NCBI GenBank assembly: GCA_028709805.1
Contig: JAQUTL010000028.1
Coordinates: 1-34,978 of the forward strand
Source: Victivallaceae bacterium
Lineage (GTDB): Bacteria > Verrucomicrobiota > Lentisphaeria > Victivallales > Victivallaceae
Reading direction: 5' to 3'
DNA length: 34,978 bases
Shown: positions 29,851-34,978 of the stretch, piece after piece
Layout of the letters: each line of letters begins with the position of its first letter
Position numbering within the stretch: position 1 is the stretch's first letter
Notes under the pieces: generated by a model
The model's input: the letters and a program-made list of their open reading frames with translations, nothing else
Databases searched by the model: none
Told to the model about the DNA's origin: nothing
Position numbers and translations under genes: made by a program

Positions 29851-31545
29851 ATGCCTGCTTCAGGTTCAACTTTTATTCCGGCTTATTACGCCGCTTTGAC
29901 CGCATTCAACAATGACAACACGGTCGGCGACAATCAGGTTTCGTGGGTTGAAGATGTCAGACAAATCTATGTGGGACGCTCCCTCTATCCGGGCGCGGTG
30001 ACAATTCTGATGTCGTCCGAAAACTTTCCGGCGCAGGCGTCAGCACTGGTCGGGGTACTCTACTTTAAGCCCGATACTATGGAGTGCAGACGCTATACGA
30101 CGACGGGATGCGATGTCCTGATCCGCCCGGTGACGACCGCGGTCGGCGCTTCCAGCACCGACGATCAGCTTCCGACCGCCAAAGCGGTTCATACCGCGAT
30201 CAGCACAGCCAGCTCTACATTGAACGGCGCTGTCAGCGCCACGTCAAGCACTTTGAACACCCGCATCACCACCGTCTCAAGTTCGCTCGCCGCCAGCGCC
30301 GCCGCCAAGCTCGACAAACTCGCCGCCGGGTCCGCCGGATATGTGGTGCAGACCGATGCGTCCGGCGGCGTTCAGTACACCGGTCTGCCGGCCAGCCGGA
30401 TCGCGGACACCAACACCTACGGATCGGGATTCAAGTCGCTTTCAATCGACAACGGGATGCTGGTAATGACCCGCTTCAACGGATCGGTTCAGTCGGCCAG
30501 TCTCGGCGTAAACGGGCTGGTCACCAGCACCTTTTTCAACCCTGATGACGCCACTTTGACCATCTTTACCGACAACGCCGGAGGCGGCGAAGTTTCCAGC
30601 TCGGTTATCGACCTCTCGTCGCTGGTCGATGTTTATACCGGAGAAGGCGAGCGCGCGTTCAACCCAGCAGTCGGAAACGAAGTTGCGTACCGCAGTTATA
30701 ACGATGGAATGGTTGTCGCGTCCGGAGTCATTGTCCGCAACGGCGACTCTTTTATGCTTATGACACAGGCGGGAACCCTGACCATTGGAGTCGACGGGCC
30801 CAGTCTCACCCACACCATGCTTTCCGTGGTTACCGACCTTTCCGCCAATATCGGCCCCGGTGCCTATGTTCTGCTCGACGGTAATTTGTGGCAACTGCCA
30901 AACGCGGCTGTGAACAGCCCCGCTTCCAGTTACCTGTTTGCCGGACCGACCGAGGTGTCGGTGCAGGGATACAAAGTCCATGTGGGGTTGAACCTCCATG
31001 ACGGCGGGCATCTGGTTAACTCATCGGGCGGACTCGCCGTCTCCGCCGCCGGCGCGGTGGGCAACAATACGAGTCTGGTAACCGGAGCGGCGGTCGTCAC
31101 CTACGGCGGCAGTCTGCTGACCAGCGCCGGAACCACCGCACAGACAAAGGTCAACACCGCGAGCTCGGCGCTTCAGAGCAGCCTGAATGCCGCGAGCGGT
31201 TCGCTGAATGCCGGGATCAGCAATGCATCCGGTGCGCTGAACTCAGCAAAAATCGACAAGGTGGCAACCGGTTCGGCAGGATATGTGGCGCTGACCACCG
31301 CGGCGGGCGGCATTCAGCTGAGCACGTTCAAGCCGGGCGGCGCGGAGCTGGCGGCGGCTCCGACCGGCACGACGCTTGCCACCGAACTCGCGGTCAACAG
31401 CAGGTGCAACGTGGTTTCCAGCGGCCTTAACACCTCCGTCAACAACGCAAGTTCAACTCTGAACACCCGCATCAGCACGGTGAGTTCAACGCTGACCGGG
31501 GCCATCTCGTCAATGGGGTCGGCGTCAATTACGAAATGGAAGTAG
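29851..31545 (+). CDS. Long tail fibre with Ser/Thr/Asn heptad-like repeats
   Basis: 564 residues, two bases after the collagen-like gene; AAAGGA upstream. The N-terminal 110 residues contain DNQVSWVEDVRQIYVGRSLYPGA. Two zones of repeats with ASSTLN, SSTLNTRI and TVSSTL units lie near 115-150 and 430-560. Near 150 is KLDKLAAGSAGYVVQTDASGGVQY and near 470 a second copy, KIDKVATGSAGYVALTTAAGG, so a whole unit is duplicated. Between lies a beta-rich domain. It is probably a trimeric fibre stalk. Ser/Thr/Ala-rich composition suggests an elongated rather than globular shape. Confidence 0.75.
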   Translation: MPASGSTFIPAYYAALTAFNNDNTVGDNQVSWVEDVRQIYVGRSLYPGAVTILMSSENFPAQASALVGVLYFKPDTMECRRYTTTGCDVLIRPVTTAVGASSTDDQLPTAKAVHTAISTASSTLNGAVSATSSTLNTRITTVSSSLAASAAAKLDKLAAGSAGYVVQTDASGGVQYTGLPASRIADTNTYGSGFKSLSIDNGMLVMTRFNGSVQSASLGVNGLVTSTFFNPDDATLTIFTDNAGGGEVSSSVIDLSSLVDVYTGEGERAFNPAVGNEVAYRSYNDGMVVASGVIVRNGDSFMLMTQAGTLTIGVDGPSLTHTMLSVVTDLSANIGPGAYVLLDGNLWQLPNAAVNSPASSYLFAGPTEVSVQGYKVHVGLNLHDGGHLVNSSGGLAVSAAGAVGNNTSLVTGAAVVTYGGSLLTSAGTTAQTKVNTASSALQSSLNAASGSLNAGISNASGALNSAKIDKVATGSAGYVALTTAAGGIQLSTFKPGGAELAAAPTGTTLATELAVNSRCNVVSSGLNTSVNNASSTLNTRISTVSSTLTGAISSMGSASITKWK

Positions 31546-31549
31546 AAAA

Positions 31550-32104
31550 ATGGCAAACGAGTTGTTCGTTCCCAAGGCGCGCTCAGCCAATGCGCTTGCG
31601 TCCGAAGCGGTGGAGTCGGGGAGCTTGATCGTGGTTCCGGACGCATGTGAAATTTACGCCGACTTGTCCGGTGCGCGCATAAAGATCACCGACCTGGTCA
31701 CGCTCGCCACCGACGCCGCCAGAACCGCGCTGCTGGCGCCGTTGAACAAGCTCTATTACGTTGCCGCCACCCGGAAACTCTGGTGGCACGACACGGCGTG
31801 GCGCTGCCTGAATCCGGACAGCGCCGCGGTTACGCTCGATGCGGTTTCGCTTTTTGGTTCCGATATCGACCCGCCGCAGCCGCTCGGTAAATACATCAGG
31901 CAGGCCGACGGCATTTACCTTAGCACGACCGGGTGTCAAATTCGGCCAACCATAGACGGCTGTTGGGAAATCTACGATTCGGAATTCGGTATGGTGTTGT
32001 GGAACAGCTCCGGGCAGATATGCGAACATCCGTGGCAGGTGACGGCGTGGACGCTTGATCCCGCAGGTTATGCGTCAGGAACTCCAACCGTGATTCAACT
32101 GTAA
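31550..32104 (+). CDS. Fibre-tip or fibre-associated protein
   Basis: 184 residues, five bases after the long fibre gene. The first 100 residues (ELFVPKARSANALASEAVESG, KLYYVAATRKLWWHDTAWR) look like a short phage fibre with a W-W-H-D-T-A-W-R loop. The C-terminal part is rich in aromatic residues and cysteine (GCQIRPTIDGCWEIYDSEFG, ICEHPWQVTAW) as in receptor-binding tips. Position after the fibre gene also permits a fibre chaperone. No sequence family is certain. Confidence 0.5.
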   Translation: MANELFVPKARSANALASEAVESGSLIVVPDACEIYADLSGARIKITDLVTLATDAARTALLAPLNKLYYVAATRKLWWHDTAWRCLNPDSAAVTLDAVSLFGSDIDPPQPLGKYIRQADGIYLSTTGCQIRPTIDGCWEIYDSEFGMVLWNSSGQICEHPWQVTAWTLDPAGYASGTPTVIQL

Positions 32105-32114
32105 AAGGAGGCGT

Positions 32115-32558
32115 ATGAATCGTCTAAGGGAAATCAAGGAGCTGAAACACCAGGCCGGGGAATTTCAGCTCGAAAATCGGGAAATCATCGGCAAATACAC
32201 GATGGCGGAACTCGCCGCCATCTACAACGGCATCGGCCCGGACGCGTTCCCGGAGTGGCTCAGAAACACCATTTCGGCGCTCCATCCGTCCCTCGCGGTC
32301 GTGGCGTTCATCCACGACATCGAGTGGCACGAGAGCGATGGAAGCAAGGAAAAGTTCGCGGCGTCCAACGAGCGTTTCAAGCACAACGGATACGCCGTTG
32401 CCAAGGCGCGGTTCGGCTGGTACAATCCGAGACGCTGGATCGTAATGAATCAGGCGCGCCGCTTCGGCAACGTCTGCCAGCTCTTCGGCTGGAAGGCATG
32501 GTGTTCGCCGTGCGAATGCGCAGTCTGTCAAAAAAGCCGCAAAGCGGCGGAAAGGTAA
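32115..32558 (+). CDS. Unknown phage protein with HD motif
   Basis: 147 residues; AAAGGAGG precedes ATG 32115. Residues 26-60 read KYTMAELAAIYNGIGPDAFP and TISALHPSL, then AFIHDIEWHESDGSKEKF, ARFGWYNPRRWIVMN and a cysteine-rich end (CSPCECAVCQKS). IHDIEW recalls the histidine-aspartate pair of DUF1353 or phospholipase A2-like phage proteins, but this is too short to prove. It lies between fibre genes and the lipoprotein, where lysis or exclusion genes often sit. No endolysin is found elsewhere in the window, so a cell-envelope function is worth testing. Confidence 0.5.
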   Translation: MNRLREIKELKHQAGEFQLENREIIGKYTMAELAAIYNGIGPDAFPEWLRNTISALHPSLAVVAFIHDIEWHESDGSKEKFAASNERFKHNGYAVAKARFGWYNPRRWIVMNQARRFGNVCQLFGWKAWCSPCECAVCQKSRKAAER

Positions 32559-32562
32559 TTTG

Positions 32563-32964
32563 ATGAAAAATCTGTTTCTTGTCGGGACGGCTGTCTTTGT
32601 CGTCTGTCTCCTCGCCGGGTGTGGACATAACGCCGTTCAGTATGGCGACGGCGTCGGCTTCGACGCCGGAATCAATCCCGAAAATTACACCGCGTCCTTC
32701 AATCTCCGCTACGGGAAAATCCTGTCGGCGGTGACCCGCGACAACGTCGAAATCGAGGTGACCGGAAAAACCGATGCAAACGGCGCAAGCGGCACGGAGA
32801 AATCCGGCAGCGCCGCCGTCTCCACCGACGGGACGCTCAAAGTCAAAATCGGTCGGCAGATCAACGGAGCCGCCGTCGATCTCGTGAAGGCCGGTGCGGA
32901 TGCAGGAAAGGTCGTGGAAGCCCTGTCCAAGACCGATTCCGAATCCGTTCCCGCGTCTAAATAA
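32563..32964 (+). CDS. Phage lipoprotein
   Basis: 133 residues from ATG 32563; an in-frame TTG at 32560 precedes it. The first 20 residues are a lipoprotein signal peptide: Lys3, a hydrophobic stretch (LFLVGTAVFVVCLL) and lipobox L-A-G-C with Cys20. The rest (DNVEIEVTGKTDANGASGTE, VSTDGTLKVKIGRQING) is soluble and Thr/Lys-rich. Phage lipoproteins near the end of the late operon act as spanins in lysis or as superinfection-exclusion proteins; neither is shown. It is the last gene before a strong terminator. Confidence 0.75.
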   Translation: MKNLFLVGTAVFVVCLLAGCGHNAVQYGDGVGFDAGINPENYTASFNLRYGKILSAVTRDNVEIEVTGKTDANGASGTEKSGSAAVSTDGTLKVKIGRQINGAAVDLVKAGADAGKVVEALSKTDSESVPASK

Positions 32965-32968
32965 CCGC

Positions 32969-33014
32969 AAGCCCGGCGACTGCGCTTTATGCCTCTCGCC
33001 GGGCTTTTCTTTTA
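32969..33014 (+). terminator. Rho-independent terminator of the late operon
   Basis: Stem AAGCCCGGCGA (32969-32979) pairs perfectly with TCGCCGGGCTT (32996-33006), 16-base loop, then TTCTTTTA. Eleven G+C-rich pairs followed by a T-rich tail, five bases past the lipoprotein stop. It separates the structural genes from the accessory operon. Confidence 0.9.
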
Positions 33015-33068
33015 TCGTTCTTTCTTCAATATATCTTCGATAACGTATTGGCTATTAACGCATTGGAA

Positions 33069-33082
33069 TGCTTAATTAAGCA
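33069..33082. promoter_or_regulatory. 14-bp perfect palindrome in the accessory promoter region
   Basis: TGCTTAATTAAGCA is identical on both strands. It lies 50 bases before ATG 33133, in an A+T-rich stretch (33010-33120) after the terminator. A possible promoter, TTGGAA (33064-33069) with a 17-base spacer to TAGACA, would put the palindrome between the boxes, as expected for a repressor site. Confidence 0.5.
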
Positions 33083-33132
33083 CTGTAGACAGAAGTGCAA
33101 CGCAACCGAATAACCTTCAAGGAGATACGAAA

Positions 33133-33396
33133 ATGACCGATGCAAGAAAAAAGAAAATCGCCGGGCTGGTCTGGAACCTTATCCAAACGTCGAAAGACTG
33201 CGGCAACACCAAAGGACTCAAGAGCGGCATTGAGGGAACCGGCTGGTTCCACGCCGGAATCAATCCGGACGAGGTCATCCTCAAGGACGAAATCGAAATT
33301 GAGGAAGTCATGAACGAGCTGCTCGGAATGCTGGGCATCGCGGAATACCAAGAGCATAATTACACGCCCGACCCGAACAGCACGGATGCCGAATAA
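33133..33396 (+). CDS. Small accessory protein (87 aa)
   Basis: AAGGAG about nine bases before the ATG. The product begins DARKKKIAGLVWNLIQTSKD and has TGWFHAGINPDEVILKDEIE and a helical acidic end. It opens the accessory operon after the late terminator. No family is recognised; small soluble acidic proteins here often act on host functions. Confidence 0.55.
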   Translation: MTDARKKKIAGLVWNLIQTSKDCGNTKGLKSGIEGTGWFHAGINPDEVILKDEIEIEEVMNELLGMLGIAEYQEHNYTPDPNSTDAE

Positions 33397-33405
33397 AAAC
33401 CAACA

Positions 33406-33427
33406 GCCGAGGGTACAATCCCTCGGC
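33406..33427 (+). promoter_or_regulatory. Intergenic hairpin in the accessory operon
   Basis: GCCGAGGG (33406-33413), loop TACAAT, CCCTCGGC (33420-33427): eight perfect G+C-rich pairs without a T-run. It sits between two accessory genes, so it may protect or split the mRNA. Confidence 0.5.
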
Positions 33428-33447
33428 GCAACCGAAAGGATATAATC

Positions 33448-33819
33448 ATGCGTGGAATCAAAATCAACCCGACTGACCGCACCATCGAAGAGGTGGACGT
33501 GCCGAATCCCAACAAATCCCTGCAAGGGCTGTACGACCTTATCGGATGCGACCTCGTCCAGCCGGTCGAACTCGACCGAGGCGTAATCATGGCTTGCGAC
33601 GAGGAAGCAAAATGCCGAAAAATCACCGGCGCGTTCACCTTCTACGGCACAGACCTCATCATCGCCGGAAACGCTGTCATCCTCGGTGGCAACGCCAACC
33701 GGTTCGGCGTACTCCACGAAAACAAAGAGAACCTTGAAAAAATCATCGACTGGGTCGAACCGGCGGACGTACCGGAGCCCAAATTCACCTTCATCCCGCT
33801 CACCAGCGAAAGGAACTGA
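33448..33819 (+). CDS. DUF3846 protein
   Basis: 123 residues; GAAAGGA precedes ATG 33448. Features are SLQGLYDLIGCDLVQPVELD, then DEEAKCRKITGAFTFYG and TDLIIAGNAVILGG. These match the DUF3846 pattern found in plasmids, conjugative elements and phages. Function is unknown. Neighbouring zinc-finger genes are the usual company of this family. Confidence 0.75.
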   Translation: MRGIKINPTDRTIEEVDVPNPNKSLQGLYDLIGCDLVQPVELDRGVIMACDEEAKCRKITGAFTFYGTDLIIAGNAVILGGNANRFGVLHENKENLEKIIDWVEPADVPEPKFTFIPLTSERN

Positions 33820-33821
33820 AA

Positions 33822-34058
33822 ATGCCCGACCGATTCTTCACCACCAAATTCTGCGACAGATGCAATGCCTCCCTTGAAGGGAAATCACGGCAGATGTCAC
33901 GCTTCAACACCGACTGCCTCTGCGAAAAGTGTTCGGAAGAGGAACGCCAGCATCCCGACTACCGAAAAGCCGCCGATGCCGAAATGGAAGCCGTCCGGCA
34001 TGGCGACTATAATTTTCCGGGTGTCGGCTGGCCGGGCAAGAACGGGAGGCTGAAATGA
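33822..34058 (+). CDS. Small zinc-finger protein of the mobile-element type
   Basis: 78 residues; AAAGGA precedes ATG 33822. FCDRCNASLEGKSRQMSRFN, then CLCEKCSEEERQHPDYRKA and a C-terminal GDYNFPGVGWPG. The two CxxC pairs should bind a zinc ion; the E-R-x-H-P-D-Y and N-F-x-G-x-G-x-P motifs recur in plasmid and phage accessory genes. Function unknown. Its stop overlaps the next start (ATGA). Confidence 0.7.
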   Translation: MPDRFFTTKFCDRCNASLEGKSRQMSRFNTDCLCEKCSEEERQHPDYRKAADAEMEAVRHGDYNFPGVGWPGKNGRLK

Positions 34059-34390
34059 GTGTAATCAGAGTGTGCCGCCGTTGCAGAACGGCGGTTATCC
34101 CGACCACGACACCGGACTATGCGTATGCCTGTCCGGAGCATGACGAAGACCTCTACGAATTTGAAAGCGAGCTGGTCGATTCGAATAACACTAAATATCC
34201 CATCACGAATGTCACCATCCGGCTTGTCAATACCGACGGGAATGCGTTCGCCTTGCTTGGCAGAGTCCGGCAGGCGTTGCGGCGCGCCGGATACGACACG
34301 GCATTCATCGAGGGATTCACGGCGGAAGCCATGGCCGGAAATTACGATGAGCTGCTCCAATGCATCATGCGGTATGTGAACGTAGAGTGA
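34055..34390 (+). CDS. Fusion of a Cys-rich module and a phage small domain
   Basis: 111 residues. Residues 1-38 form a zinc-ribbon-like piece (VCRRCRTAV, YACPEHDEDLYEFE). Residues about 47-111 (NVTIRLVNTDGNAFALLGRV, RQALRRAGYDTAFIEGFTAE, AGNYDELLQCIMRYVNVE) match a small protein common in phages and mobile elements, usually found alone. This looks like a fusion of the two. Begins by ATGA overlap. No biochemical role is known to me for either part. Confidence 0.65.
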   Translation: MSVIRVCRRCRTAVIPTTTPDYAYACPEHDEDLYEFESELVDSNNTKYPITNVTIRLVNTDGNAFALLGRVRQALRRAGYDTAFIEGFTAEAMAGNYDELLQCIMRYVNVE

Positions 34391-34398
34391 GGGAAACC

Positions 34399-34860
34399 AT
34401 GGCAAATATCTGTTCAGTAAATATCAGAGTCAAATCGGTTGACAACGCCTCGGCGCAAAAACATTTCGACAGACTGATCTCCTTGCAAAAAGAAGCGGAC
34501 GCCCAGCACATCGGAATATTCATCGGAAGCCAGCGTTATCTGTTCGACTCGGCAATTGAAAATTGCGGGACGGCGGTAACGCTTGACGGATGGGTAAAAT
34601 GGGGCTTCTCGAATGACGAGTTCATCGCCCTAATCAAATTCCTGCGTGAGATTGCTCCGGTTGCCGAATGCTATATAAAATATGAGGAATGCGGGTGTCT
34701 GCTCTACGGCGAGCTTCAGTATGACGGCACGATGCTGGCTGACTGCTATCTGCCGGAGGAGGACTATCCCAAAAATTTCGATTCGGAAACGTTCTACGAT
34801 GACCTTGAGGCAGCCTATCAGCGATTCCAGGAAATACGCGAAATAGATGCTGTGTCATAG
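34399..34860 (+). CDS. Accessory protein (153 aa, unknown)
   Basis: Start at 34399 (MANICSVNIRVKSVDNASA), nine bases after the previous stop, with GAGGGAA upstream. The protein is acidic, with WVKWGFSNDEFIALIKFLRE, YIKYEECGCLLYGELQYDG and a C-terminal helix (DLEAAYQRFQEIREIDAV). The layout resembles small phage proteins that compute as ferredoxin-like alpha/beta folds. Last gene of the operon and the window. Confidence 0.55.
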   Translation: MANICSVNIRVKSVDNASAQKHFDRLISLQKEADAQHIGIFIGSQRYLFDSAIENCGTAVTLDGWVKWGFSNDEFIALIKFLREIAPVAECYIKYEECGCLLYGELQYDGTMLADCYLPEEDYPKNFDSETFYDDLEAAYQRFQEIREIDAVS

Positions 34861-34922
34861 GCGGTCATTATTGAGTTCAATTGTTCAGAAAAATACCGTG
34901 ACACTTTTCTCAATTTAATAAT

Positions 34923-34964
34923 TTGGCAATCAATCACATACACCGTTGTATGCAATTTTGCCAA
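34923..34964. repeat. Nested inverted repeat at the right edge
   Basis: Outer arms TTGGCAA (34923-34929) and TTGCCAA (34958-34964) enclose inner arms CATACA (34937-34942) and TGTATG (34947-34952) with a CCGT centre. The surrounding 119 bases are A+T-rich and hold no gene. An operator, origin or attachment site is possible; the sequence ends soon after. Confidence 0.5.
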
Positions 34965-34978
34965 CGAACCTAAAATAG

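Noticed and set aside
31550..32104. Diversity-generating retroelement variable region at the fibre tip
   Set aside because: The aromatic-rich tip suggested it, but no reverse transcriptase and no template repeat with A-specific changes were seen in the window.

Overview
The window looks like most of a tailed-phage genome (an integrated prophage or a free temperate phage) with a siphovirus-type morphogenesis block. Genes are packed, overlap by ATGA or TAATG junctions, and mostly lie on the + strand. The structural genes run in the usual order: terminase, gpW-like joiner, lambda-type portal, prohead protease fused to capsid, DUF2190 decoration protein, head-tail genes, tail tube, tail assembly chaperones, tape measure, tail fibres. 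No sheath protein is seen, so the tail is probably long and non-contractile. The host is a G+C-rich Gram-negative bacterium: the phage encodes a lipoprotein with a normal lipobox, and AIDA-type passenger repeats. The overall style reminds me of phages of Lentisphaerota/Victivallales or another PVC-group gut bacterium. That placement is inference and was not tested.

Layout. (1) 1-1600: C-terminal part of a DUF3987-like replication protein, a small zinc-site protein and a NUMOD4/HNH endonuclease. (2) 1600-3550: a 0.55 kb non-coding stretch with repeats and hairpins, a reverse-strand DUF4143 ATPase, and a regulatory gap with an inverted 17-bp motif. (3) 3550-6015: a ParB-domain/N6-adenine methyltransferase fusion, translationally coupled to a phage S-adenosylmethionine synthetase, then a small PnuC-like membrane protein. 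(4) 6012-7468, reverse strand: a zeta-toxin-like kinase with an overlapping small partner, and a HARE-HTH protein. (5) 7596-12342: a small protein resembling the N-terminus of the terminase that follows it, the terminase large subunit, then a tightly overlapping cassette of a 47-residue ORF, DUF2924 protein, serine recombinase and HTH protein. (6) 12469-14783: a 697-residue C5-cytosine methyltransferase with a large repetitive insert. (7) 14844-32964: head, tail and fibre genes, ending in a lipoprotein and a strong intrinsic terminator. (8) 33133-34860: an operon of small accessory proteins (DUF3846, zinc-finger and fusion proteins). The last 119 bases carry a nested inverted repeat.

How it fits together. 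The most unusual theme is DNA modification: an adenine methyltransferase with its own SAM synthetase, a separate cytosine methyltransferase with a repeat-built recognition region, and a HARE-HTH protein, a family that has been proposed to sense modified DNA. The second theme is surface interaction: five to six consecutive fibre-type genes carry AIDA-like beta-helix repeats, collagen Gly-X-Y triplets, Asp-box motifs and heptad-like Ser/Thr/Asn repeats. Two expression features stand out: an internal start that could yield capsid without protease, and a second tail-chaperone frame with no start codon that appears to need a -1 frameshift. No tRNA, CRISPR array, reverse transcriptase, tyrosine integrase, CI-type repressor or recognisable endolysin was seen.
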